Positions 8,335-16,152 of a stretch of 19,565 nucleotides of DNA are shown one piece after another. Both the position numbers and the translations under genes were made by a program. The DNA is taken from NCBI GenBank assembly GCA_905210525.1, contig CAJLXE010000007.1, positions 1 to 19,565 of the forward strand. Reading direction: 5' to 3'. The DNA comes from an uncultured Clostridia bacterium (lineage in GTDB: Bacteria > Bacillota > Clostridia > HGM11327). The notes beneath the pieces are model-generated. The model made no database searches. It saw only the letters and a list, made by a program, of their open reading frames with translations, and was not told the origin of the DNA. Position 1 is the first letter of the stretch; each line of letters opens with the position of its first letter.

Positions 8335-8766
8335 TTATTCTGTATATACGAGTTCCTCAAGAATATATTTTTTTGCATTTTCGGGCAAATTCTCGGAGGT
8401 TGTGCTTATACTGATATATGCGTCGATATCATTTTTGGAGCATAATCTGTCGAGCTTTGAGAGAAAAGTTTCTACCGAACCGTCGTTAAGATCTGTTATC
8501 TTATAAAGACCGTCTATGAATATTTTTTGGGTATCGTAGTTACCTGCGATCATTCCGGAAACGAAACCGAAGAGCTCATCTGCAGAACACAGTTCAAAAT
8601 CTTTTGTATTTATGAATCTGATTTTATAATTCAATTCAGACATACACCTTTTATCATCGTCTATAAAAACTACGTGACCGGTAGCGCTGTGAAGAGCTTC
8701 CTGTGCAAGCTTAACAAGTTTTTTTGTTTTTCCTGTGCCTTTTTTACCGATTATTAAATAAACCAT
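8335..8766 (-). CDS. Small P-loop NTP-binding protein of unknown role
   Basis: This gene encodes 143 residues. A Walker A motif, GKKGTGKT, sits at residues 7-14 immediately after the first beta strand. A probable Walker B strand, KIFIDGL, ends with Asp85, and a second acidic motif FIDDDKR lies at 34-40. The protein is little more than a single P-loop core. It has no membrane segment, no DNA-binding domain and no visible arginine finger, so it may act as a subunit, as a nucleotide sensor, or as a dimer. From memory, related small clostridial proteins are often labelled 'twitching motility protein PilT', but nothing here supports a pilus motor. The start is excellent: ATG 8766-8764 on the minus strand is preceded by GGGAGGG with 7-8 bases of spacing. 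The gene is divergent from uppP. Confidence 0.8.
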   Translation of the reverse strand: MVYLIIGKKGTGKTKKLVKLAQEALHSATGHVVFIDDDKRCMSELNYKIRFINTKDFELCSADELFGFVSGMIAGNYDTQKIFIDGLYKITDLNDGSVETFLSKLDRLCSKNDIDAYISISTTSENLPENAKKYILEELVYTE

Positions 8767-8806
8767 ATACTTACCCTCCCAATAATTTATTATTGTTTGT
8801 AATTTT

Positions 8807-8815
8807 ATTATACCA
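8807..8815 (-). promoter_or_regulatory. Extended -10 promoter of the P-loop gene
   Basis: On the minus strand the sequence TGGTATAAT (8815-8807) gives a perfect TATAAT -10 box with an upstream TG in the extended -10 position. A -35 box at the expected distance is poor (AATGCA). Transcription would start near 8800, giving a leader of about 35 nt ahead of the ATG at 8766. Confidence 0.6.
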
Positions 8816-8861
8816 CATATTGAGCTGATTGCATTTAAATTTTACTGAAAAATTATAAACA

Positions 8862-8875
8862 ATTTGTTAACAAAT
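8862..8875. repeat. Perfect 14-bp palindrome
   Basis: ATTTGTTAACAAAT is self-complementary over all 14 bases. It sits upstream of the -10 box of the minus-strand P-loop gene and far upstream of the uppP promoter. It could be a repressor or activator site. The half site resembles TTGTTAA of clostridial Rex operators, but the halves overlap with no spacer, so I make no assignment. Confidence 0.55.
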
Positions 8876-8930
8876 CAATTATACCTGTTTATTATACATC
8901 AGTTTATAATTATGCATTAATGGATTATAT

Positions 8931-8975
8931 GTATGTCATCGGAAATAATATTGATATTTTGATTCCGTGACATAC
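8931..8975. repeat. Long imperfect inverted repeat of unknown role
   Basis: GTATGTCA-T-CGGAA (8931-8944) pairs with TTCCG-TGACATAC (8963-8975). This is 13 base pairs with one bulged T and an 18-base A/T-rich loop. There is no T tract on either side, so it is not an intrinsic terminator. It lies between the two divergent promoters, about 50 bp upstream of the uppP -35 box and outside the predicted uppP transcript. It might be an operator, a small RNA hairpin or a remnant of a mobile repeat. Confidence 0.65.
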
Positions 8976-9022
8976 TGTTGCATATGGAAATGGGATACAG
9001 CCAAATTTTTTGCCTTTGCGCG

Positions 9023-9051
9023 TTGCAATTTTTATATAAATATGTTACAAT
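9023..9051 (+). promoter_or_regulatory. Promoter of uppP and probably of the downstream cluster
   Basis: A -35 box TTGCAA (9023-9028) and a -10 box TACAAT (9046-9051) are spaced by 17 bases. A TG at 9043-9044 gives an extended -10. Transcription would begin near 9058, about 160 nt before the uppP start codon. This is the only strong rightward promoter I can see before ftsK-rimO-pgsA-cinA-recA-leuS. Confidence 0.72.
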
Positions 9052-9057
9052 ATAACA

Positions 9058-9220
9058 TAGCGCAAGTAGTTTTAAAATGCGTATCGGCGTAAATTTATAC
9101 CTTGATACTGCATATGCGGGCTGAACATAAATCGTGATAATCGGTTTAAATGAGGCTTTATGCTGAAATGTAATAACGCTGAACACCAACGAATATAAAT
9201 ATATCGGAGGATACTTGACA
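9058..9220 (+). other. Long 5' leader of uppP with a stem-loop
   Basis: The predicted leader of about 160 nt contains ATGCGTATC (9077-9085) pairing with GATACTGCAT (9104-9113) with one bulged T. The interior GG-GTA and TA-CC bases can extend the stem. No intrinsic terminator follows, and I do not recognise a known riboswitch or T-box. The ribosome site GGAGG is at 9206-9210. Apart from this stem and the promoter just upstream, I see nothing in the stretch. Confidence 0.4.
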
Positions 9221-10060
9221 ATGTGGGATATAATAAAAACAATCATAATAGGAATAGTTCAGGGAGTTACAGAGTTTCTGCCGGTAAGCAGTTCCGGGCA
9301 TATAAGAATTTTCAAGGAAATATTCGGACTTTCCGAAGCGGGGCTTGCGTTTGACGTGTTACTGCATTTCGGTACGCTTATTGCGGTATGCGTATTTTAT
9401 TACAAAGATATAATTGCTTTGATAATTGAGTTTTTTGCACTGGTAAGAGATATTTTTTCTTTCGGCAAAAGAAAGGTATTCAATAAAGAAAGACCGTACA
9501 GAATACTGCTCATAATGATAATAGTTACAACGATTCCGACTGCCGTTGCGGGACTGTTGCTTGAAAATCTGTTTGATACTATATTTTCATCAATTATAGT
9601 CGTAGGGGTTGCGCTTCTTATTACGGCAGTGCTTATGTATGTTACAAGCCATATAGAAGCCGGAAACAAAACGGCACGGGATATTACATTCAAAGACGCT
9701 TTGGTTGTGGGATTATGCCAGTCATGCGCATTGGTGCCGGGACTTTCGCGTTCGGGTTCTACCATATTCGCGGGTCGTATAAGCGGATTCAGCATGAAGC
9801 TTGCTGTTAAGTATTCGTTTTTATGCTCATTACCTGCAGTGGTGGGCGCGATAATTCTCAACATAGGAGATTTGTTTTCGCAAAGCCTTACGTCAAATCA
9901 GATAACAGGCTATATAGGTGCTTTTATTGCTTCGGCAGTTGTTGGATATTTGTCTTTGAATATGCTCAGCATGATGGCAAAAAAGAAGAATCTTATGCCG
10001 TTTGCGTACTATTGCGTTTTTGCCGGACTGCTTTGCATAGTGTACGGGATTGTTGCCTGA
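9221..10060 (+). CDS. uppP: Undecaprenyl-diphosphatase UppP (BacA)
   Basis: This gene encodes 279 residues, a normal length. The polytopic membrane enzyme removes a phosphate from undecaprenyl diphosphate so the lipid carrier can be reused for peptidoglycan and wall polymer export. Overexpression of family members gives bacitracin resistance. Both signature regions are present: Gln14-Gly-Val-Thr-Glu18-Phe-Leu-Pro-Val-Ser-Ser-Ser-Gly-His27 near the N-terminus, and Pro173-Gly-Leu-Ser-Arg-Ser-Gly-Ser-Thr181. I count about seven or eight hydrophobic segments. ATG 9221 is chosen over the TTG at 9215 because GGAGG (9206-9210) is only 4 bases from the TTG. The gene has its own strong promoter and lies 88 bp before ftsK with no forward terminator. 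Confidence 0.96.
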   Translation: MWDIIKTIIIGIVQGVTEFLPVSSSGHIRIFKEIFGLSEAGLAFDVLLHFGTLIAVCVFYYKDIIALIIEFFALVRDIFSFGKRKVFNKERPYRILLIMIIVTTIPTAVAGLLLENLFDTIFSSIIVVGVALLITAVLMYVTSHIEAGNKTARDITFKDALVVGLCQSCALVPGLSRSGSTIFAGRISGFSMKLAVKYSFLCSLPAVVGAIILNIGDLFSQSLTSNQITGYIGAFIASAVVGYLSLNMLSMMAKKKNLMPFAYYCVFAGLLCIVYGIVA

Positions 10061-10079
10061 TTGCAAAACTATTAATATT

Positions 10080-10129
10080 GAAAAAGAAAAAAGCCTTTGC
10101 TCTGCAATATGATTATTGCCGAGGCAAGG
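10080..10129 (-). terminator. Hairpin with T tract only on the minus strand
   Basis: CCTT (10094-10097), CTC (10100-10102) and GCAAT (10104-10108) pair with ATTGC (10115-10119), GAG (10121-10123) and AAGG (10126-10129), with small internal mismatches. The A-rich run 10081-10092 lies on its left, so only leftward transcripts would see a hairpin followed by TTTTTTCTTTTT. No leftward gene lies upstream of it. It may stop antisense transcripts coming from ftsK, or on the plus strand act as a leader stem just before the ftsK ribosome site. Confidence 0.5.
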
Positions 10130-10148
10130 TCAGGGGGAATATAAGGAT

Positions 10149-12941
10149 ATGCCTTCAAAGGATAATATAAAATCATTTGATACAGCGAAAAGAAAGACTG
10201 CATCTGCCAAAAAAACGAATTCAAAGGGAACGGCAAAACCGTCTGCACAGAAGACTTCACAGGCAAAAACGCAGAAGAGCAATTCTGCGTCAAAGAAAAG
10301 TCATAACATAAAAAATATGACTTCCTATAAAGATGCAAAGTTTGAAATAGAAGAGCGCCGCAAGATAGAACATCTTGAAGAAAAAGAACAGAACAGAATT
10401 ACCAAAAAAGAAGAAAAGCTGCGCAAAGAGAGCAAAGCTTTGCAGAACAGGGAAGAGCGCCGCAAAAAGAGAGCGGAGCGTAAGGCGCAAAGAAAAGAAG
10501 GCTACCAGGATACTTTCTCGGATAAGATAGTAAATGAGGTCATAGGCATTATATTTATCGGTTTGGGTATATTTATGTTTATGTGTCTCCTTGATATATC
10601 CACAGGTGTTGTGGGAAGCGTTATAGATCAGTGTTTGCACGGATTGTTCGGATATTTTTCATATATTTTACCTGCGGTGGTTATACTTGGCGGCGTTTTA
10701 TGTATAATATCTGCAAACAAACCCATAAAAATCGGCAGACTCATAGTTGCGTTTATAGCTGTTGTTCTGTTTGCGTCGTGGCTTCAGGTGTTTCCGTATT
10801 CAAACGGGAAGTTTGATGATGAAACGTTTATGATATTTATGAAATCGGCTTATAACAAGGGCTTGGATTCGGTAGGCACAGGCGCTTTGTTTTCGATTAT
10901 TACATACGGTGCGGTACAGCTTTTCGGAATGGCAGGAGCAAAGCTCCTTTTGTTCCTGTTGTTTTTTGCAGCTATGCTTATAGTGACAAATCAAAGCCTC
11001 AGCAGACTCACGAAGCTTGTGATAGAAAGAGTAAAAGAAAATTACAAGACGCACAGAGAAAAAGAACGCGAGCTTGCACGTTCGGAAATGACTACGGTAA
11101 ACAAGCCGGGGCAGCGTACGCCGAAACCGGCAATACATAAAAATGAAGCTTCCGGGACATATTCGGAGCCGCCGGACTTCAGAGCCGTTAAGCGTACAAG
11201 CAGTACGTTCCAGAAAAACACACAGGCAGAAGAAGAACCTCGCAGACCGAATATTATTCGTTTTGATGCAAAAAGAATTGATACAGAACCGGAATATGAA
11301 GATGAACAGGATTATGACGAAAGAGAAACACAGGAGGAATCTCGTCCTACAATAACCGAAATGCCGGAATTTACGGGCGAAAGAAGACCTGTAAATGTTA
11401 CGGTTGACGGCGAGATATTGGATGATGATTCGGTGGAAAGCATTGCGGCTCCCGTCGAAAAATCAAAAATAAAAACGGTGCCGTATATATTCCCGTCGGT
11501 AGATCTTCTTGAAAAGCCTAAAGCAAATCAGGTAAGTCCCGTTGATGAGGAAGAAGTGTTTGCAAAAGCAAAAGCGATAGAGCAAACGCTTTCTGATTTC
11601 GGAATCGGCGGCAAAGTGAACAATATTACGCACGGACCGGTTATAACAAGATATGAGTATTCCGTTCCGTCGGGAACAAAAATGAGCAAGGTAACGTCTC
11701 TTGACAGAGAGCTTGCATACAGCCTTGAATGTTCAAGCATAAGAATAGAGGCGCCTATCCCGAATAAAGCGGCGATAGGTATAGAAGTTCCGAATAAAAC
11801 AAGATCGACGGTGTATATGCGGGAACTGCTTGAAAGCCCGGAGTTTGTGAAGAAAGATTCATTGCTCGCTTTTGCGGTAGGTAAGGATATAGCCGGCAAT
11901 ATAATAATAGGCGATATAGCAAAAATGCCTCATACTCTCATAAGCGGAGCTACAGGTTCAGGTAAGAGTGTGTTCATAAACTGCATATTGCTTTCGATAC
12001 TTTACAAAGCGTCTCCGTCGGATGTCAAGCTTATAATGGTTGACCCTAAAAAGGTTGAATTTGAGAAATATAAGGGAATACCTCATCTGATGTTTCCTGT
12101 TGTTTCCAATCCGAAGCGCGCGGCAGGAGTTCTTGCATGGTGTGTTAAGGAGATGGAAGAAAGATACGAAAAAATGGCAAGAGTCGGCGTAAGAGACCTT
12201 CGTCGGTATAACCAGCTTATGAAAAACAGTCCGTCGGACGATCCGGAGCTGAAGCCTCTTCCGCTTATCGTTATAGTCATTGATGAGCTTTCGGATCTTA
12301 TGGTTGTTGCCGGAGATGAGGTTGAGGACTCGATATACAGGCTCGCGCAGATGGCAAGAGCTGCCGGAATGTATCTTATAATAGCAACGCAGCGTCCGTC
12401 GGTTGACGTTATAACAGGCGTAATAAAAGCGAATATACCTTCCAGAATAGCCTTGAAGGTTGCTTCTCCGCACGACTCCAGAACTATAATAGACAGTATA
12501 GGCGCAGAACAGCTTCTCGGCAACGGCGATATGATATATAAGCCGCAAGGATTGGACAGAAGTCTGAGAGTTCAGGGCGCATGGGTGTCTGATGATGACG
12601 TGGAAAATGTTGTTGAATTCATAAGAAATCAGAATATAGAACCGGAAGAGGTACAGCAGGAGTCGCTTGAGAGCAGAATAACCGAAATTGACCGAAAGTT
12701 TGTAGACGCGGCGAATACGGACGAGCTTCTTGAGGAAGCGATAGCTTTTGTTGTAAAAGAACAGGAAGCGTCGGTTTCCATGCTTCAGAGAAGATTCAGA
12801 ATAGGTCATGGAAGAGCGGGAAATCTCATTGATGAAATGGAAAAGCGCGGAGTGGTAGGACCTCACCTCGGCAGTAAACCGAGAGAAGTGCTCATTTCAC
12901 GTGAGGAGTTTGAAATAGGCTTTACGCCTGACGAAAAATGA
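10149..12941 (+). CDS. ftsK: DNA translocase FtsK/SpoIIIE
   Basis: This gene encodes 930 residues, longer than the roughly 750-800 typical of Bacillota. The ATP-driven motor pumps double-stranded DNA through the closing septum. A Lys/Arg/Glu-rich, probably coiled-coil cytoplasmic region spans 1-120. Membrane segments follow at about 129-149, 165-189, 197-216 and one or two at 242-280. An acidic, low-complexity linker spans about 300-450, then the alpha/beta motor. Walker A GATGSGKS is at 600-607 and Walker B ends with Asp712-Glu713 (VIDELSDLMV), followed by ATQRPSVDVITG. The C-terminal winged-helix gamma domain lies at about 858-920 (LQRRFRIGHGRAGNLID). ATG 10149 is chosen for the AGGGGGAA at 10132-10139. 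The upstream TTG at 10116 lies inside the hairpin. The name SpoIIIE is equally possible. Confidence 0.96.
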   Translation: MPSKDNIKSFDTAKRKTASAKKTNSKGTAKPSAQKTSQAKTQKSNSASKKSHNIKNMTSYKDAKFEIEERRKIEHLEEKEQNRITKKEEKLRKESKALQNREERRKKRAERKAQRKEGYQDTFSDKIVNEVIGIIFIGLGIFMFMCLLDISTGVVGSVIDQCLHGLFGYFSYILPAVVILGGVLCIISANKPIKIGRLIVAFIAVVLFASWLQVFPYSNGKFDDETFMIFMKSAYNKGLDSVGTGALFSIITYGAVQLFGMAGAKLLLFLLFFAAMLIVTNQSLSRLTKLVIERVKENYKTHREKERELARSEMTTVNKPGQRTPKPAIHKNEASGTYSEPPDFRAVKRTSSTFQKNTQAEEEPRRPNIIRFDAKRIDTEPEYEDEQDYDERETQEESRPTITEMPEFTGERRPVNVTVDGEILDDDSVESIAAPVEKSKIKTVPYIFPSVDLLEKPKANQVSPVDEEEVFAKAKAIEQTLSDFGIGGKVNNITHGPVITRYEYSVPSGTKMSKVTSLDRELAYSLECSSIRIEAPIPNKAAIGIEVPNKTRSTVYMRELLESPEFVKKDSLLAFAVGKDIAGNIIIGDIAKMPHTLISGATGSGKSVFINCILLSILYKASPSDVKLIMVDPKKVEFEKYKGIPHLMFPVVSNPKRAAGVLAWCVKEMEERYEKMARVGVRDLRRYNQLMKNSPSDDPELKPLPLIVIVIDELSDLMVVAGDEVEDSIYRLAQMARAAGMYLIIATQRPSVDVITGVIKANIPSRIALKVASPHDSRTIIDSIGAEQLLGNGDMIYKPQGLDRSLRVQGAWVSDDDVENVVEFIRNQNIEPEEVQQESLESRITEIDRKFVDAANTDELLEEAIAFVVKEQEASVSMLQRRFRIGHGRAGNLIDEMEKRGVVGPHLGSKPREVLISREEFEIGFTPDEK

Positions 12942-12981
12942 TTGTAATAAAATAATGGAATAAGGACGCACATAGGAATAT

Positions 12982-14307
12982 ATGACGGAATATAATATTA
13001 TGATGGTTTCTTTGGGGTGCTCTAAGAACAGGGTTGACGCCGAGGAAATGCTTGGACTGCTGAAGCAGAGAGGACATAAAATCGTTTCCGATGCGGATAA
13101 AGCTGATGTTGTTATAGTTAACACCTGCGGTTTTATTGAGCCTGCAAAGCAGGAATCAATAGATGAAATACTGCGATATGCACGTATGAAGGAAGACGGG
13201 AAAATAAAATATGTGGTTGTTACGGGGTGTCTGGCACAAAGATATGCAGATGAACTGGTGAAAGAAATTCCCGAAGCAGACGCTTTTGTCGGAGTTACGG
13301 CATTTGACGGCATTGTAAACGTTATTGATAATCTCGGTGAAAATAACAGTGTCGTTATTAAAGATATAAATGAGGCCTGCCCGTTGGGACTGCCGAGAGT
13401 TACGGACGATAACCAGGTTTATGCGTATCTTAAAATAGCCGAAGGTTGCGACAACAGATGCAGTTACTGTGCAATACCGTATATACGCGGGAGATACAGA
13501 AGCAAACCTGTTGAAGCGCTTGTTGCGGAAGCGAAAGAGCTTGTCAGCCGCGGGAAAAAGGAAATAATTGTAATTGCACAGGATATAACGCGATACGGAC
13601 AGGATATTGACGGAAATGTGACGCTTATGATCCTTTTGAGCAGGCTTTCGGAAATAAACGGATTGGAATGGATAAGACTCATGTATCTCAATCCTATGCG
13701 TGTGTCGGAAGAATTTATCGATTTTGTTGCGGAAAACAAAAAAATACTGCCTTATTTCGATATACCTGTTCAGCATATAAATACGGAGCTTCTGAAGCGT
13801 ATGCATAGGGAAGCCGACAGCGAAAAAATAAAAAGCGTGTTTGCCTATGTGAAAAACAGAATTCCGGAGGCTTCTCTCAGAACAACGTTTATTACGGGTT
13901 TTCCGGGCGAGACGGATGAGCAGTTCCGTGAATTGCTTGAATTTGTAAAAACTGCACATATTGACAATCTCGGTGTATTTACGTATTCGGAGGAGGAGGG
14001 CACTCCTGCGGCTCTTATGCCGGATAAAGTGCCTTATGATGTTGCAAAGAAACGTGCGGATAAAATAATGGCGCTGCAGAAAAAGCTTGTTGCATCGTCA
14101 CTAAGAGCAAAGAGAGGACAGATTCTGAGTGTTATAATAGAAGGGCAAAACAAAAACGGCAAATATTACGGCAGAAGTTACCGCGAAGCTCCGGATATAG
14201 ACGGAATTGTTATTGTCAATTCGGATAAAAAGCTTGATACGGGCGATATTGTCAATATAAAAATAACACATACATACGATTATGATTCGGAAGGAGATTT
14301 GATTTGA
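12982..14307 (+). CDS. rimO: Ribosomal protein S12 methylthiotransferase RimO
   Basis: This gene encodes 441 residues, the usual length. The radical SAM enzyme adds a methylthio group to the conserved aspartate of ribosomal protein S12. The N-terminal MTTase (UPF0004) domain carries the three cysteines of the auxiliary cluster: Cys13 (SLGCSKNRVD), Cys49 (NTCGFI) and Cys83 (TGCLAQRY). The SAM cluster motif Cys156-x3-Cys160-x2-Cys163 is in EGCDNRCSYCAIP. A TRAM domain occupies about the last 65 residues. SLGCSKNRVDAEE and the overall form favour RimO over the tRNA enzymes MiaB and MtaB. The gene starts 40 bases after ftsK. Its stop overlaps the start of pgsA by four bases (TTGA), implying translational coupling. 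Confidence 0.96.
   Translation: MTEYNIMMVSLGCSKNRVDAEEMLGLLKQRGHKIVSDADKADVVIVNTCGFIEPAKQESIDEILRYARMKEDGKIKYVVVTGCLAQRYADELVKEIPEADAFVGVTAFDGIVNVIDNLGENNSVVIKDINEACPLGLPRVTDDNQVYAYLKIAEGCDNRCSYCAIPYIRGRYRSKPVEALVAEAKELVSRGKKEIIVIAQDITRYGQDIDGNVTLMILLSRLSEINGLEWIRLMYLNPMRVSEEFIDFVAENKKILPYFDIPVQHINTELLKRMHREADSEKIKSVFAYVKNRIPEASLRTTFITGFPGETDEQFRELLEFVKTAHIDNLGVFTYSEEEGTPAALMPDKVPYDVAKKRADKIMALQKKLVASSLRAKRGQILSVIIEGQNKNGKYYGRSYREAPDIDGIVIVNSDKKLDTGDIVNIKITHTYDYDSEGDLI
14291..14306 (+). promoter_or_regulatory. Ribosome binding site fixing a TTG start for pgsA
   Basis: AAGGAG at 14291-14296 inside the last codons of rimO stands 7 bases before TTG 14304-14306. The following codons give KLRDINIPNRLTLLR, the standard N-terminus of the family, so this rare start codon is well supported. 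Confidence 0.85.
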
Positions 14308-14867
14308 AGTTAAGAGATATAAATATTCCAAACAGACTTACATTGCTGCGTTTTGCGTCAATTCCGATAATAATTGCGGTTATGCTTATTGATGTAAAAT
14401 GGTTTGACTGGCTGGCGCTTGTTATATTTGTTATGTCATCGTTTACGGATATGCTGGACGGACGTATTGCACGCAAACGCGGTATAGTTACAAATTTCGG
14501 TAAGCTTATGGATCCGCTTGCGGATAAAATTATGATAGTGTCTATACTCATAGTGCTTGTTTCACAGAACAGGGTAAACCCGATAGCGGTCATAATAATA
14601 GTTATGAGAGAGCTTGCGGTTACAGGTCTGAGAGCGGTTGCGGCGTCATCGGCAGGCGGCGGAAGAGTTATAGCGGCAAGCATATGGGGTAAGCTTAAAA
14701 CGGTGTCGCAAATGCTGACGGTTGCGCTTTTGCTCATAGATAGCAGGATATACAGCGTTATAAGTTTTCCGATTATCGATATATTGGTTGTGATAATGAC
14801 AGTGCTTACGCTTGTTTCGGGAGTAGAATATTTTATAAAGGCAAGAGACTGCTTTAACGATTGCTGA
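14304..14867 (+). CDS. pgsA: CDP-diacylglycerol-glycerol-3-phosphate 3-phosphatidyltransferase
   Basis: This gene encodes 187 residues, normal for PgsA. The integral membrane enzyme transfers the phosphatidyl group from CDP-diacylglycerol to glycerol 3-phosphate, the committed step to phosphatidylglycerol. The complete CDP-alcohol phosphotransferase motif is visible: Asp49-x2-Asp52-Gly53-x2-Ala56-Arg57-x8-Gly66-x3-Asp70-x3-Asp74. About five hydrophobic segments surround it. The N-terminal NIPNRLTLLR is characteristic of PgsA rather than PssA or Cls-type enzymes. Translation begins at TTG, overlapping the rimO stop. cinA follows after 23 bases. The gene order rimO-pgsA-cinA-recA, or a close variant, is widespread in Bacillota. 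Confidence 0.95.
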   Translation: MKLRDINIPNRLTLLRFASIPIIIAVMLIDVKWFDWLALVIFVMSSFTDMLDGRIARKRGIVTNFGKLMDPLADKIMIVSILIVLVSQNRVNPIAVIIIVMRELAVTGLRAVAASSAGGGRVIAASIWGKLKTVSQMLTVALLLIDSRIYSVISFPIIDILVVIMTVLTLVSGVEYFIKARDCFNDC

Positions 14868-14890
14868 CATAATTAAGGAGATGTTATTAT

Positions 14891-16147
14891 ATGAAAGCTG
14901 ATATAATATCGGTTGGAACGGAGCTTCTTCTCGGACAGATTGCGAATACGGACGCACAGTATATTTCGCAGCGCTTATCTGAAATAGGAATAGGAGTGTA
15001 TTTTCACACGGCAGTGGGCGATAATTGGGAAAGAATACATAAATCCATAGAAATTGCCGCTTCACGCAGTGATATTATAATTATCACGGGCGGATTGGGA
15101 CCTACTGTTGACGATATAACAAAAGAAGTTCTTTGTGAATATCTCGGACTCGAAACAGTGCTTCACAAGGAAAGCTATGAGCGCCTTTGCGACAGATTCG
15201 CAAAAATGAACCGTGAAGTGACTGAAAATAATATAAAGCAGGTGCTTTTTCCGAGGGATGCCGTTGTGCTGAAAAACGATTGCGGCACGGCGCCCGGAAT
15301 GTATTATGAGAGAGACGGCAAAACATATATTGCGTTCCCGGGTCCTCCGTACGAATTGAAAACTATGTTTGACAGATATGCGTTTGACTTGCTTAAAGCC
15401 AAGAGCGACTGCATTATAAAATCAAGAGTACTGAGAATATACGGAATCGGTGAATCTGCTATGGAAAATAAGGTGCGTGATATACTTGATTCACAAACAA
15501 ATCCTACCATAGCGCCTCTGCTCGGCAACGGAGATGTGACGTTGCGCATTACAGCTATGTCCGATAACGAAACCGATGCGCTTGATATGATAGCGCCGGT
15601 AGAGGCAAAGCTTAGAGAACGGCTTGGCAGCTATGTTTACGGAGTAGACGATGATACACCGGAAAAAGTACTTGTGCGACTTCTTGAAGCGAAGAATATG
15701 AAAATTTCTGCGGCAGAATCCTGTACGGGTGGGCTTATAGCGTCAAGAATAACGGATGTTCCGGGAGCTTCGGCGGTGCTGAACGAATCAATAGTGACGT
15801 ATTCAAACAGCGCGAAAGAAAAGTATCTTTCTGTGTCACCGAAAACGCTTGATATGTACGGAGCCGTAAGCGAGCAGACGGCTTATGAAATGGCGAAAGG
15901 TCTTATTTCAAATGCAGACTGCGATCTGGCTGTATCTGTTACGGGAATAGCGGGACCTACCGGAGGATCTGAAGCAAAACCGGTAGGACTGGTATATATA
16001 GGCACTGCAATCAGGACTTCGTCAGGAGTAAATACCAATGTTAAGAAATATAATTTTGTGGGAACAAGAGATAAAATAAAATTCAATGCCGCAACGTCGG
16101 CAATAATAGATGCAATAAACTTTATAAATACACAGTATGAGAGGTAA
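14891..16147 (+). CDS. cinA: CinA-family protein (competence/damage-inducible, nucleotide repair)
   Basis: This gene encodes 418 residues, full length for the two-domain form. The N-terminal MoCF/COG1058 domain starts ISVGTELLLGQIANTDAQY and contains GGLGPTVDD (67-75). COG1058 domains have ADP-ribose pyrophosphatase activity in characterised members. The C-terminal domain carries AESCTGG (275-281), SIVTYSN and SVTGIAGPTGG, the signature of NMN amidohydrolase (PncC), which deamidates nicotinamide mononucleotide. AAGGAG (14875-14880) lies 10 bases before the ATG. An out-of-frame ATG at 14881 would encode only six codons and is ignored. The recA start follows five bases after the stop, the classical cinA-recA pairing, so both are probably induced or expressed together. 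Confidence 0.95.
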   Translation: MKADIISVGTELLLGQIANTDAQYISQRLSEIGIGVYFHTAVGDNWERIHKSIEIAASRSDIIIITGGLGPTVDDITKEVLCEYLGLETVLHKESYERLCDRFAKMNREVTENNIKQVLFPRDAVVLKNDCGTAPGMYYERDGKTYIAFPGPPYELKTMFDRYAFDLLKAKSDCIIKSRVLRIYGIGESAMENKVRDILDSQTNPTIAPLLGNGDVTLRITAMSDNETDALDMIAPVEAKLRERLGSYVYGVDDDTPEKVLVRLLEAKNMKISAAESCTGGLIASRITDVPGASAVLNESIVTYSNSAKEKYLSVSPKTLDMYGAVSEQTAYEMAKGLISNADCDLAVSVTGIAGPTGGSEAKPVGLVYIGTAIRTSSGVNTNVKKYNFVGTRDKIKFNAATSAIIDAINFINTQYER

Positions 16148-16152
16148 TATAT

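Noticed and set aside
11958..12866. Open minus-strand frame of 302 codons opposite ftsK
   Set aside because: It is antisense to the conserved FtsK motor domain and has no recognisable domain or initiation signals.
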